Of a stretch of 64,000 nt of DNA, positions 11,805-25,299 are shown one piece after another. Under the pieces are notes generated by a model. It ran no database searches. It was not told the DNA's origin and saw only the letters and a list, made by a program, of their open reading frames with translations. Both the position numbers and the translations under genes were made by a program. The number at the start of each line of letters is the position of its first letter. The stretch's first letter is position 1. Origin of the DNA: Cavia porcellus (taxonomy: Eukaryota; Chordata; Mammalia; Rodentia; Caviidae); contig NW_026947496.1 in assembly GCF_034190915.1 (NCBI RefSeq), forward strand, positions 27,250,001-27,314,000, given 5' to 3'.

Positions 11805-13735
11805 ACTCTTGTTTTTCTCTTTTATGTTTTTCTCAGGTATTTTTAGGCAAAGGGGTTTTTTTTTCATGCCATTTCTGAGGCAATGTTGATTAAGTAACTA
11901 TAATTTCCCCTCAGATAAGAATTGATAGATAATTATGTTGAATGTTTACATATAAAATAGGATTGAAAAACATGAGTGCATACATTCACTACCAATATCT
12001 TCTCCCTTGCTGCCCAACTCACAACCCATGGTTGAGAAGAGCCAGATAAATTTATTAACACTCAGATATGGATTGGGTGCAAAGCAAAATGGGTAATCTC
12101 TCCCACAGAGCAGTTGAATTTTAAATTTTTATCCCAAAGAACAAATCATTAGGAGGTATTTATACAATGATAGGAAATTAATTTTTTTAAAATTTTATTT
12201 TAATGGTGCATATATAAGTTGTTTGACAAAGAGCACACAAAAAAGGAGATCACATATTTTCACAGGCAGGCCTAGCTAGCTTCTGCTCAGTTCAGTTTTG
12301 TATACATAAGATTGTCTCTTAATGTGATGAGAAATGCCAAACAAGTCTCCTTCAGTCTTATTCCCACCTCTTCTACCCATATGGGCAGCCTCAGCTGTGA
12401 GGAGTCTTCAGCAGAGCCCTTCCCCCAACCCCACACACTGAACTTCAACAAGTAACCCCTAAAGATTTCAATCAGAGAGGGAAACAAACAAAAGCGTCCC
12501 TCTTTGTAACTTCATCCAAACATTGTACTTTCTGGCTGATACCACCATCTCAACTTTTGCAACTTTTGATAGTTTGAGGACTGCCTAGAACTTGGGAAAA
12601 GTGTCCTTTTTGGGTGCAAAATTCTACATGTGCTTTAAATGTTAAGTATACATAGAACAGACTGTGTTTTTATAATATAGAAAACCTGTTGTGAGAATTC
12701 TAATTAAAGAGGAATACACACATTTAACTCTTTCCCTGACCAAATTATACTAAACCAACAGTGAAGAGATTAACTAATGATAAGGTCAAATACAAAAAGA
12801 AGAAAATAGGAGCACAGTTTTAAGCCATGTAAAGCAGAAGGATGAGTGGTAGTAACTCAGTCCTTCCAGAAAACCTGATGTGAGCCATGATTAATCACTG
12901 TGTATGTCACACGCTTCCCCATCCCAGGGCACCATCCCAGTGACACCATTCATAAATAGTTCACCCACAGGGTCACAATACACAACTTCACAACTTCACA
13001 TTGGTCCTTAAAGATTGATTCCAAACTGGCAGTGGGAAGACCTGAGAATTAAGCTAATGGCCCCACATATTACTAAAAGAATAAATAATTGGTGTCACTT
13101 GGCAACTCTGGAAGTAGAGATAGAGATATGGCTAAAAATAGAAAGGTTGTGGAATGTCAATTTAGTAACCCATTCCCTTCTCTATCAGAAGCCATATTCT
13201 ATGAGGAAAATGGGACAGAGGGGTCTCTGGGCTGGAGGATGCTGAACACAGTTAAGAATGGGGAGGAAATACATGGAGGGATTCAGTGAATGTGCCCACA
13301 TTGAATACTGAAACTCTTGACATCTTCTCCACTTACACTGTGGAAATTTGTCAGCCAGGGCTGTATCCTCCAGGCAAGATATTAAAAGTCAATTTTTGGA
13401 AAATTTTACTATCCTAATATGGATTTTTAATATTTAAAGTTAGTAGCATAAAATATTTAATTGCCTATGCAAATAACCCTATTATAACAAATCATGATCC
13501 ACCAACCCCACCACATGCACAGAAACACCATCAACATGTAGTCATTGCTCCTAAATCTAAATGAATAGCAGTAATTCCCAAAGCTTTTAGGATAGTTTTT
13601 AAGGTAAAAGCCAAAAAGTTGTAGCTAAAAACAGAGATTTTGCCCTAGGTAGTCTTTGGAACGTTCCATCCTGGATAAACTTTGGAAATGTCTGTTTATC
13701 TGGAATTCCTGGACCACAACAGAAGAACCGAACAA
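11805..13735. other. unassigned unique sequence
   Basis: Nearly 2 kb of AT-rich DNA with no recognised element. Overlapping frames at 13015-13289 carry no domain. Confidence 0.5.
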
Positions 13736-13739
13736 TGTG

Positions 13740-14150
13740 ATTTGCACTAGGATATTTGGCTCATGCGGTCTGCTCCAGCAGGGCTGGAGATTACATGGGG
13801 CATCACCAAGATTTATATGACTAAGCCCCAGTAAAAGCTCTGACCTGAAGGTTCGGCGAACCCCATGTCACTACTCTCTTATGTTATTGTAGAGTGAGGC
13901 CCAAAGGGGTCAACATGGGTGTGACTCTGCTGGGTAGGAGCAACCAAAAGCTCCAAGTTTGGGGCTCTGCTGTACCCTGATCTCTGGCTGAGTCTGTTTT
14001 GTCTCACTGTAAAACTGTAACTGAATGCCATTGCTGCTCCCCACAAGCTCCAGATCTTTCTCGGGAATCACTGCACCTGATCCTGCTCCCCTCACCCTCC
14101 CACTCTCATCAGCTGAAGGGTGAGGGCTATTGTGGGTATTCCTAGATCTC
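13740..14150 (+). mobile_element. candidate ERVL-type LTR fragment
   Basis: The region is GC-richer than its flanks. It contains an 'actaagccccagtaaaagct' block followed by a 'gaaggttcgg' segment and, further on, 'ctcactgtaaaactgtaact', an order reminiscent of the promoter-to-R region of mammalian ERVL LTRs. I see no TG...CA boundaries or target duplication, so this is tentative. Confidence 0.4.
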
Positions 14151-14279
14151 ACATGGAAGGATACATTGAGAGAAAAGGATGTTACGGAAAGGAATATCTG
14201 GAGAACATAAAATATGCTCTGTAAAATTAAAACTAATCACATAAAAATGCAAAGTCTCTGTACAAAGTTAAGAAATTGA

Positions 14280-14447
14280 GCCAGGCATGGTGGCTTATGC
14301 CTATCATCCCAGCACTTGGGAACCTGAGGGAGGCAAATTGTTGCAAGTTCAAGACCAGCCTGGGCTACACAGTGAGCTTCAGGCCAGCCCAAACTGCATA
14401 GTGAGACCCTGTCTCAAAAAAACACAAAAACAAAAAAGAAAAAAATT
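14280..14447 (+). mobile_element. B1 SINE
   Basis: Full-length 7SL-derived B1: 'gccaggcatggtggcttatg' (A-box), 'gttcaagaccagcctgggct' (B-box), and the internal tandem duplication in which the 'cagcctgggctacacagtga' part recurs in diverged form before 'gagaccctgtctcaaaaa'. A long A-rich tail follows. This element is a main basis for calling the genome a rodent. Confidence 0.93.
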
Positions 14448-15599
14448 AAACTGTATAAACTTCCCAGAAAATGAAAGAAATATAAAAAAGACTTTTAAAA
14501 GAGGAGAAAATAAGAAAAATAAAAACTAATTAATAGGAGCATGAGTAATAAAACAGATGGTGAACATGGGAGGCGGGGAAAGCCAGGGATTAGTAGAGTC
14601 AAATGGTATTTCCAGGAGCTGTAAGATCATCAGTTTGAGGAAGCCAATGGTTCTATGCCTTTACATTTCTGATGGGCAGGGCACCCACTAGCAAATAAGG
14701 CAATTCATGCATCAGATATATATAAGCAGTAATTGATTACAAATGACTAAATATTTTTAAAGTATTAGTTCATCATGCTACTTGAATGAAAGAGACATAA
14801 CAGTCTTCATTTAGCAATATAAGCAGTTTTCAAATCACTACTCTTGACTCTGACTAATACTAATAAACTGGAAGGACCTTTTGCTCACTGGTATGAAATG
14901 GTATCCTCCAGAATGGGGAAAACTCTTCCAATCAGAAGATTTCCAACAAATTTATGAATAGGAAAGACAGAATTGTAAAAATCACTACCATGCAACCTCC
15001 ATGGTGAGATTATTGATTCACACAATCGTCACTGATGGATGTTAGAACCACTTGGTGAAAAATTGATGAGGCCATTTACAAAAAGGAGAGCAACAGTGTC
15101 AATGCTCAGAGCAAGGCTCAATCTTAGAATAATGAACATGAAAGATCCTCATCACCTATGAATAGAAACTGCTGCACCAGAATTTAACCAAGGTTTTAAA
15201 TCTCATTTCTGACTTATGAGAAATAAGTGAAATAGAGAAACAAGTTACATCCACCATGAAGAGATACCAGCTATGTGCAGAACATGGCAACTTCAGAGGC
15301 TTCAGAAACATAATAACCTAATACAATTAAAAATTGTGTAGTTTTAAGGTAAATAAAGTGAGGCAACTGAAAGATATTTTTAGACAATGACAGAAGATTA
15401 AATATGGGCTGGATCTGGAATTTGCATACAAATATATTTGTATTTGGATAAGATAAATGCAAAAACAGGGTCATTATTGAAAATAGTAATATTTTGCTTA
15501 AATAAGACAATGTCTTTCATGTTTCCTTGTACATTCATTCTGAATGCACTGAACATAAAATGATATGATGCCTGAACTTTTTTTTCAAGTTTTTCAGCT
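14448..15599. other. unassigned AT-rich sequence
   Basis: The first 100 bp is A-rich and may extend the SINE tail. The rest may include decayed LINE sequence (from about 14870) but nothing I can name with confidence. Confidence 0.4.
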
Positions 15600-15768
15600 A
15601 AACAAATGAAACAAAGGTAGTTGGAAGGATGGATGACATAAGTGGCAAAATATTAGTATGACTGATAATTTAGCTGATAGTTTTTGGATGAGTACATGGA
15701 ATTTTGCTGAATTCTGTTTTTTATATTTGCATAAAATTTCACAATAAAATGTTCTTTAAAATTCTGAA
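15600..15768 (+). mobile_element. LINE-1 3' terminal fragment
   Basis: 'gatgagtacatggaattttg', then a T-rich stretch and 'ataaaatttcacaataaaat' match the terminal sequence of old L1 3' UTRs. Confidence 0.45.
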
Positions 15769-15789
15769 AGAAAATGATTCCTAACTGAG

Positions 15790-16870
15790 AATCCTAATCT
15801 GACAAGTTTTTTCTTAAATATAAAAACAAAATAAAGCTATTTTCAAATATGCAAAATATTAAGCAACTCGCCTTTCGTGGAGATTTATACCTTCCTCAGA
15901 GAGCTACTACAGGTTACACTCAATCAAAAAGAAGGACTAAATCAAGAAAGACTGACTCTTTGGGTCAAGGAATTGAAAGAAGCAAAGATGAAAATGAGAG
16001 AGATGAAATGAGATCTCAGAATGAGACTAGAAATAGAAATTAATCCGGATGGGAACAGGACAGCAGCTCCAGGAGATTATTTTTCCAGAAGAGAAAATTG
16101 TACAAGTATCAAAAGTAAAAGAATATATCAAGTGGGCATTTATAAACTGGTAGGGGAAATCAGAGCATAAAAATAGTTCCAAACTGAAAGACAATTAAGC
16201 AACTGCCTTTTTAAAAGATCACAAAAAATTACGGGAAAAAATCAGATCTTACACCTGACAGCAAAATATTTTTAGAAAGTGAAACTATATCCATGACTCA
16301 AACTTGAAGCCTTTTAATTCAGTCGTGATAATACAAATATTGAGTTTGCATCTCTCCAAATTTGCAGTGCAGCTATGTGGAGGATGGGAGATAGGAGGTA
16401 TGCATTTATGAAGCAGTATTCACTGGCGTGTGTCTAGAAAACTGAATTCTCGTTTCCCAGAGAACAAAGACAACACATACTTAAAGCTCAACTATGAAGA
16501 AATGGCAACAATGCTATTGCTATTATAATAGAAAGGTAATACGTTAAATAGAAGCATGAAAATAAATACAAATGTGGGTTCCTCTAGGGCGATGGCAAAG
16601 AGCAAGGGGCTGACACATGGATATGTTGGTTTCAAGAACAAGTATTGTAGAAATATTTGGTTCTTTTAACTATATTCAGGGAAGTTTGACAGAAAAACAA
16701 AAATATACATAAATTTCATAGAAAGAATGTAACCCAGTTATTTAGATATGTAGAATTAATACAAAAAATAAGCTAAAAGAGTTGAAGTAATTATCACTGG
16801 GGATTAACAAATGTAAGCTTGTCTAGATTTGATTTTTAAAAATAAAAATTAAATGATGAAAGTACCAATG
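15790..16870 (+). mobile_element. LINE-1 3' UTR (L1M type)
   Basis: The distinctive L1M 3' UTR layout is visible: 'tcaaatatgcaaaatattaa', 'accttcctcagagagctact', 'cactcaatcaaaaagaagga', 'aaatcaagaaagactgactc', and a 'gggaacaggacagcagctcc' block. Further decayed UTR follows to about 16870. No ORF2 is present in this fragment. The 64-codon frame over it is fortuitous. Confidence 0.6.
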
Positions 16871-17784
16871 AATCCTAGTACCTAGGTATACCTTGGTGTG
16901 AGCAAGTAAAGAAGGATCTTCCCAGATCCAGAAAGAAAGGACTTTATCTTTTTTCAGTGTGATGCACAGGCTAATTATTCCTCCAAGCAAAGTCACATTT
17001 TTTCCCTTCAGGGAGATCCTTGTTATTTGAATTAGATATATTCACTAACAAGCCCATAAATATTTCTAATTAGCTTATTTGCTTCCATTTTATGAGGCTG
17101 CTTTCAAATTAGTACCCACATTCCATAGCATTGGTAGGAGAATCTTGGAAGATTGTAATTTCCCTCTCAAGGAGGGAGGAAGGACAATGGATTGTATGTC
17201 CAAAAAGAGCACTTACTCATTATGTTCAGCCATTTATAGCACATGGTATTTGGTGCCACACACTTGTCAAACACAGATAAAAGGCTAAAAAGTGAGTAGC
17301 AGTTTCAACTGATTATTTGCAGGTCTAAAAGCAAACATTATAGAAGGGTGTAGGCAAGGCCCTGGGGCAGAAATAGCATGGTAGCCACCACTGCCCTTCC
17401 TCCAGCTGTGATCTCAATCAGCCTTCCCTATAGGGCACCCTGCCATGACCTGATAATGCCCACAGAAATCAAGCCTCAAGAGTCAGAGGAAGTTAGCTCT
17501 GCCCTCATCAGGCCCCTGGGAAATATACTCATCTAGAAGGAACTGCAACATAGCAATTGCTCAAGAAGAAACCATCTTCACCACCACCATGATCATCACA
17601 ATTGTGTAACACAGCTGGGTGAATGTAGCTTAAAATACTGGGAAAAAACAAATATAATCTTGACACTGCAGGAAGTTAATGGAGGTAGACAATTTCTGCC
17701 ATGTGTCAAAGCAAAGATAAGTAATTGTTTTGATGTGGTATGTGAGTGATCAAAAAAATGACATTTTATTTACATGAGGATGTA
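16871..17784. other. unassigned unique sequence
   Basis: No element is recognised. The AT-rich stretch 16975-17110, containing 'tctaattagcttatttgctt', is free of repeats and could be examined for conservation. Confidence 0.5.
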
Positions 17785-17965
17785 CCAGGCACTGTGCCTG
17801 ACAAGGTGTATACATTATCTTCAACAATTGTAGCTATTGTAAAAAGGTAGTATGATTAGCCTCAAGAAAGCCCGGAGGCTCAGAGAAAGGCAGTAATTTC
17901 TTCAAGGTCCCATAAATGGTAAATGACAGACTGGGTCCAAAGATCTTCCTACCTTGCAATCCTTC
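17785..17965 (+). mobile_element. MIR SINE
   Basis: Clear MIR order: 'accaggcactgtgcctgaca', 'tatacattatcttcaacaat', 'agaaagcccggaggctcaga', 'cttcaaggtcccataaatgg', 'actgggtccaaagatctt'. Plus orientation, nearly complete. Confidence 0.87.
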
Positions 17966-18547
17966 CCTTCTTCCTCTTGAATAGCAGTAATTAGCCCTCT
18001 GACCTGTAAGGTTCACTCTACAATAGTGTCTCAGTTCATGAACTTAATTTATTCCACAGTTCTGTAAAAGATAGCCATAATCATGTTTGTGCAGGAAAGA
18101 TGGTCATGCTCATGTTCATCACCCAGTCCAGATTTCACAAAGACAAAATTTTGCCAAACACTTCTGTTTTCAAACCAAATTTCTGACAAACAAGAGCATT
18201 TGTGAACTGAGATGACATTGTATGGCATCCAGATAGCCTTTAATGTGAGAAGGACCCTTTGCTCTCAAATGTTCAGTGAATGCAATCTTGACTTGAAGAG
18301 GCTAAGCAGATTAGCTCCAATGCATCCATTAATAAATTTAATATAAATCATGGAAGTATTTGTCTTAACACAGTGGGGAAAATATTTTATGTCTATCTCA
18401 ATTTAACCACTTAATTTGATATCAGATGGGAAGACCTTTCTGAAAGTTGTGCAAACTTGCGCTCCATTTGCCTTTGAACATTAGTGGTTCACTTATTTCT
18501 AGAATAGAAGTTATAACCTATAAACAAAATGCTCCTTACTCACTCCC
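17966..18547. other. unassigned unique sequence
   Basis: No repeat or gene is recognised. The part from 18310 to 18430 is AT-rich and repeat-free. Confidence 0.5.
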
Positions 18548-18722
18548 TGTTGTTGTAAATAAAGTTTTGTTGAAACCCATTTGCACCCACTTGCCTACAT
18601 AGTACCCAAGGTTGCTTTTGAGCCAGAATAGCATATATAGCTGAGTAACTGTAAGTGAGATCATATAAGCACGAAACCCAAATTAGCCACTGTCTGATTC
18701 CATAAGGAAAGAGTTTGCCTGC
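18548..18722. mobile_element. hAT-type DNA transposon fragment (Charlie-like)
   Basis: 'gttgtaaataaagttttgtt', 'gaaacccatttgcacccact', 'gttgcttttgagccagaata' and the terminal 'aaggaaagagtttgcctgcc' line up with the common mammalian non-autonomous hAT element that ends in 'aaagtttgccgacccctg'. It is diverged and has lost its outer terminal repeat. Confidence 0.55.
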
Positions 18723-18739
18723 CCTTATTGGCTGCTCAC

Positions 18740-19205
18740 TGGAGAAAAAAGGGTTAAAATCCTTACCGTCTGAACTCTGGGTAAGGCTATCTTTATGGAG
18801 TCATAAGATAGCAACAAACCATTTGATGTCAGGCCTCCCATTCCTCGTAATGATGTATGGACCTCTCTATCACCTTCTTATCTAAAGCTAAATACCTTCT
18901 GTAAGCCAGAGAAAGTGGTCTTGTCAAAACTGTAACTGCAATCATAATTTTAAACATAGAAGATCTACACGGTGTTAAACAGCCCCAGAAAAGACATTTT
19001 AGAAAATCACATTGCTGCCTAGAGATATTTTCCTTTTGCTCAAACCCTTATAAAATCGCAGTCTCTAACCCCACCTGTACAATTCCTCTGTTAGGAACTC
19101 ACCTACTATCCCTGAGGGCAGTGTGCCCTGATCTAAATAAACTCTTGCCATTTCTCCTTTCTTTGTCTATTGATAAAATTCTTTCTACTGCCCAAGTCAC
19201 TGGCT
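18740..19205 (+). mobile_element. candidate solo LTR
   Basis: The 3' part has LTR-style promoter and polyadenylation elements in the right order: 'cttataaaatcgc' (TATA-like, near 19048), a C-rich region, 'gagggcagtgtgccctgatc', and the signal AATAAA at 19135-19140 followed by a T-rich end. I cannot fix TG...CA boundaries or a target duplication. It could instead be unrelated AT-rich DNA. Confidence 0.35.
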
Positions 19206-19274
19206 CTTCATAATCTATCTCCTATGCATTGCATGTCCCTGTCTGAGAAGATAAAGGCAAATTCTGCAGGGAAG

Positions 19275-19425
19275 GGGTAGATGCCCTCATGACCTGGCCC
19301 TCCCATTTCTACCTGCCAGCTGCATCTCTCGCCACAACAGACTCCACTTTGAACACTGTTCTTCTTCATGACCGACAGTTCTTGGCACACTCTTCTCCTA
19401 TTCCTCTTATGAACACTCTTCAAAG
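19275..19425 (+). mobile_element. LINE-2 fragment
   Basis: 'gacctggccctcccatttct', 'acctgccagctgcatctctc', 'gccac...actcca', 'gttcttggcacactcttctc' and the final 'aacactctt' follow the order of the L2 3' region. A possible MIR remnant follows at 19430-19500. Confidence 0.55.
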
Positions 19426-20449
19426 CACTTGTGAAGTAAGCATTGTTAGACTGCACTTTCAGAAGAATGACACACAAGCAGCACATGGTTAATATTAAAT
19501 ACCCTTACTATTACACCATTAATTATTGATATTATTTACAATTATTTTAAACTTGTCAACTCCCTTTTCTCATTTTTCATTTTGTCATCCATGAAACAAC
19601 AAAAGCTAATATTGTGCCATAAAGGAAAATTGTGCACACAGCAGTGTTGGACAACTGAAATGCTGAACACACATGAGGTTTTAATATTAAAACATTCAGC
19701 TAAAAGAATCTATTCTCCACTCCAAACCCTACTGCATCTATACAAGGAGATAAACTGCAAAGCAAAAACAAGTCTGAAGAGCTATTTCTGACAGTGATAT
19801 TGACAGACAGAAATAGAGTATGCTGAGCCCAAGAGTAACATAAAAGATGTCACCTTGAAACACCATGGTGAGCTCCTTTACAAACCTTTACAAACTGCTG
19901 CAAGGCCTTCGTTACTTATTGAATCCCTGAATTTATGAATGATTTTTTTACCATCTTATTCTACACTAATTGCAACTTTTCTTTCTATATTTGTTCCATT
20001 GGATTGAATATTAGTCACGAAGTTTATTGATAGCAGGGGAAAGAAAGAAAACACAAGTTATACATACACGCACCATGCACAGCAAATGGATCTTTAATTT
20101 CAGGCTGCCATCCCTTCACTGAGCTCAGCTCAGAGCTCCTGCAGTGTGTCTGCTGTGTTTTCCTGCCAGACGCAGGAACCAGAAGCTATCAGCAGGGGGA
20201 AAGATTCTCCCACAAGGGCACACTGAGGACATGACTGCAGAAATATGCACAGGAAGTCAGATCCTACAAGGTGATGACAAACTAGTCTTCTGCACCAAAT
20301 TCCTGATGCTGAATTGTAATGCCCAATACTAAATAGAGACATGACCCAAACTGAGGAGCTGCGGTACCAGCAATAGTCACATTTTCTGAAACATGACTCC
20401 TTCTGATAGTCAATGTGGGTCAGAAAAGCTGCCTGTTGTTCCTGTTTAT
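19426..20449. other. unassigned unique sequence
   Basis: No convincing element beyond a possible MIR trace at its start. The short frames at 19582-19791 and 20130-20342 have no recognisable content. Confidence 0.5.
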
Positions 20450-22118
20450 CTCTTTTTAATTAATTTTATGGGAACATTTAAATATGCATAATGATCACAT
20501 CATCAGGAGAAGTTTGTACCTGTACATATTGCTCAATTCTTCTTTTTTCCCAAACCTCTCTTCTCCCTTCAATTTGTCTTCTCTTCCTTATTTATAAAAA
20601 CTTTATTTCCATTTTCTTCTTCTTTTTTTTTGCTTTCCCTTCCTTCTTTTCCCCTCCCCCATTCCTTATCTGCTTCCCATTTGAATATTTTCACCCTATT
20701 TCCCAGGATATGTTAAACATTTTGGTCCTTATTTAACCTTTTATTTAACCTTATTTAACCTTTGGTCCTTATTTTAACCTTTCTCTCAATAGAGAAACAA
20801 TGTGCTGTTTAAACATGTGTGTCTGATATATTTCATTGAACAGTACCGACACTTTTTTAATCCCCTTCCTTCCATTCCCTCTCCTGTCCTGTTCCCTTTC
20901 TTCTGAACAATTTCTCCTTATTTCACAAGACTTTTTATATATTTTGCTCCTTATGTATTTAATATCTCATGCCCGAGAAATGGTGTGATGTTTACACATG
21001 TGAGTCTAATTTATTTCACTAAGAGTATATTCTCAAGGTGAATCCATTTACCTATAAATGTCTCAGTTTATCATTTTTTATTAACAATCATAAAAGGAAG
21101 CATTTATTTGTATGAGAAATCATACAAATAAAATTTCTATAAACACAAATCCACACAGTCATAACACATAGCAAAGGACAAAGTAAAAACAAAACTAATT
21201 GGCGGCTATAGATACACACAGTTGTGTCTTATATACTAGAAAATCTTTGTTTATGGCTCAGTTGCACTACATTTTATTTTTTTTAAATCTTCTTTATCAA
21301 TTTCTTGGTTGACTGATCATTTCTGTTGTTTCCAAGATGTAACTGTTACAAATTGTGTTGCTGTAAACATAGTGTGCATATTTCACTGTACTATGATGTT
21401 TTTCATCCTTCTGTGGAATGTCTGAATCAAATGAGATACCTAATCCTACTTTTTGAGGAATATCCACACTGATTTCCACAGTGTTTGCGCACCAGCCTAC
21501 ACTCCTACAAACAATGCAGAAAACTTCCTTTTTTCCCACAGCATTTGTTATTGATTTTTTGAAAATAGCAGTTTTTCTGAGGAGAGATGGAATCTCAGAG
21601 TTGTCTTAATTTGTATCTCCTAAATGACCAATGATGTTGAACAATTTTTCATATATTTATTTGCCACTAGTGTTTCTTGTATTTGCCATTTGCATTTCTT
21701 TCTCTAAGAAATTGGTATTCATCTCAGATGCCCATTTTTGGATTATGTCTTTAAATTTGGGAAGTCTGTTTTTTTTTCAATTCTTTATATGTTCTAGATA
21801 TTAATTCTTTGTCTGAGGGACAACTGGCTCAGATATTTTCTCACTCTGTGGGTTGTCTTTTTACTCTATTGATAATTTCTCTTGTGGTGCAAAAACCTTT
21901 TAATAGAATGAGCTCCCAGTTATCGATTCTTTATAATATCTCCCATGGAATCTGGGTTTTATTCATGTAATCTTTGCCTACCTCTATGTCTTCTAGAGTT
22001 CTACTTATTCTCTCTTGCCACAGATTTTGTGTTTGTTTTAATATTTAGATCTTTGATTTACTTTGATTTTAGTTTAGTGCTTGGTGATAGACACAGATCT
22101 ATTTTTAGTTTTTGTGTA
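20450..22118 (-). mobile_element. LINE-1, 5'-truncated (3' UTR and ORF2 end)
   Basis: Read on the minus strand, this gives the last part of ORF2 and the 3' UTR. Its plus-strand landmarks are 'ttctttatatgttctagata', 'gaggaatatccacactgatt' and 'ccatttacctataaatgtct', all antisense L1 ORF2 or 3' UTR signatures that recur at 26.3-26.9 kb and 60.3-60.9 kb. The pyrimidine-rich DNA at 20520-20700 belongs to its 3' UTR. It ends at 22118 against an oppositely oriented L1 segment. ORF2 is interrupted. Confidence 0.85.
21103..21132. repeat. perfect 13-bp hairpin with GAAA loop
   Basis: TTTATTTGTATGA at 21103-21115 and TCATACAAATAAA at 21120-21132 are exact reverse complements separated by GAAA. It lies in a block (about 21085-21240) that interrupts the minus-strand L1 3' region and has no counterpart in the other L1 copies of this window. 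Confidence 0.9.
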
Positions 22119-23345
22119 CAAAGTCAGCACTCAAAAATCAATATCATTTCTGTATACCAACAATAAATGACTGAGAGAAATTAGAGAAACCACAGCTTTT
22201 GTGATAGAATAGAAAAAACGAAATGCAAATCAGTCTAACAAAGGAAATAAAAGATCTATACTGTGTAAGTCACAGTACTCTGAAAAAGTAGATGAAAGAG
22301 GATACTAGAAAATGGAAAGATATTCTTTGCTCATGGATAGGAAGAACCAACATAATAAAAATGGTCGTGCTCTCAAAATTGTTATACATATTTAATGCAA
22401 TTCCAATCAATATGCCATTATTATATCTCACAGAACTAAAGAAAACATTTCTAAAATTCATCTGGAACTAGAAGACACCTAGAACAGTAAAAACAACCCT
22501 GGGCAACAAAGGCAAGGCAGGAGGCATCAAACAATAATAGATGTTGGAGAGGTTGTGGTAAAAATTAAACCTCTTTCATTGTTGGTGGCTATGTAAGCCT
22601 GTACTATCATCATGGAAATCAGTATGGAGATTTCTCAAAGAACTGAAACTAGAATTTCCATTTGACCCAGCAACTCCCCTCCTAGGCATCTATGAACTAT
22701 GTACATCATAGTACAGTGACACATTCATGCTAATGTTTATAGCAGCACAACTTGTGATAGCTAAATCCTGGAAACAGCCTCTTTACCCATTAACAGATGA
22801 CTAAATGAAAGATGTATTGTCTGCACATATAATGAAATATTACTCTGCTATAAAGAATGACAGATTTGAGACATTTATAGGAAAATGAGTGCACCTAGAA
22901 AATATAGTGTTGAGTGAAATAAAGCAGACACACAAGCTTAAACACCGTATGGTAACTCTCACTTGAGTGAGGCACAGAACAAATAAAGAGAATAATAAAG
23001 GATGGCTAGAAAGAGACAAGGAGATGAATTTATCACAATAAGGAAGTGGTCCACAGGAACAAGCATGAGGCAGGGGAACGGAAAATAAGTAGAATAAAGA
23101 TACGCCATGTACAGGACCTAATAACCACAATTAATGCAAAAGTTATAACATGAGCTAAGATTAGTAATATCAGTAAGAGTGAAAAATTGGATAGAGAATT
23201 TGGAGGAGGGAAGGAAAGGGAAGGATGGGAAAGAAATTAGAAAAAGAAGAAACAAACTTTGGTATGTGCATGGAACTGCTCCCTGAGATGACTGTAATCT
23301 GTGTGAGCTGCAAACGTGTTCTGATAAAGTAAAAAAGAAAAGAAA
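22119..23345 (+). mobile_element. LINE-1 fragment, internally deleted
   Basis: 22119-22530 is plus-strand ORF2 sequence ('tctgtataccaacaataaat', 'cagaactaaagaaaacattt', 'ggcaacaaaggcaaggcagg'). The sequence then jumps directly to the ORF2 C-terminal/3' UTR part ('atagatgttggagaggttgt', 'tgacccagcaactcccctcc', 'aatattactctgctataaag') and ends in an A/G-rich tail near 23340. The intervening part of ORF2 is missing. It sits head-to-head with the minus-strand L1 on its left. Confidence 0.85.
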
Positions 23346-23489
23346 AGAAGAGAAGAGAAGTCAGGCTAACTAAACATTTCTATTTGTTAAATACCTTAAT
23401 TGGAGTTTCCACATTAATACTTTACATGGACTAGATTAAAGCAGCTCAGATATAAGAGGAAGTCACAAATCTATGTATTTTTTTCTGCC

Positions 23490-23625
23490 CTAACAATTTC
23501 AATTTCATGGTCACGAGGTGTGGCATTATTATCTTCTTAGATACAATAATAGAGATTCGAACACATTGGGTAAGTCATTTAAAATTACAGTCAACCAGTA
23601 TTTGAGCCTAGATCTCATGTAAGTG
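23490..23625 (+). mobile_element. MIR SINE, diverged
   Basis: 'catggtcacgaggtgtggca', 'ttattatcttcttag', 'gattcgaacaca', 'gggtaagtcatttaaaatta' and 'tatttgagcctagatctcat' parallel the MIR body in order, with many substitutions. Confidence 0.45.
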
Positions 23626-23834
23626 ATAGAGACAGGGATGATAGAAAGATATAAATGCTGATATTCTGCGGTATTAGTGGAGCTCATCAAAATGTATAAG
23701 ACCACCTTGAGAGGTCAAAATAACTAACCCTTACCCTACTTTACTTTAAAAAGTATACAGTGTCATTTATCCCTGAGTATTTTTTGTTTAACACAGACAT
23801 AGCTAGTTGATAGTTTATCAAATTAATATGAAAC

Positions 23835-23940
23835 CAAAGAAAATCAAAAGAGGTTAAATTAAATATCTAAAGACCATACAGCAAACCAGATTCTCCAGTG
23901 CAAACCCTGGTATCCCTCTGCTAGACCACACACCCTTATG
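23835..23940 (+). mobile_element. MIR SINE fragment, diverged
   Basis: 'agaggttaaattaaatatct', 'aaagaccatacagcaaacca' and 'tgcaaaccctggtatccctc' resemble the 3' half of MIR ('gaggttaagtaacttgccca', 'aggtcacacagctagtaag', 'aacccaggtct'). Confidence 0.4.

Positions 23941-25299
<1,359 letters not shown>

Noticed and set aside
18548..18722. Processed pseudogene 3' end (AATAAA near 18560)
   Set aside because: The ordered words fit a known type of hAT DNA element. No coding remnant or A-tail is present.
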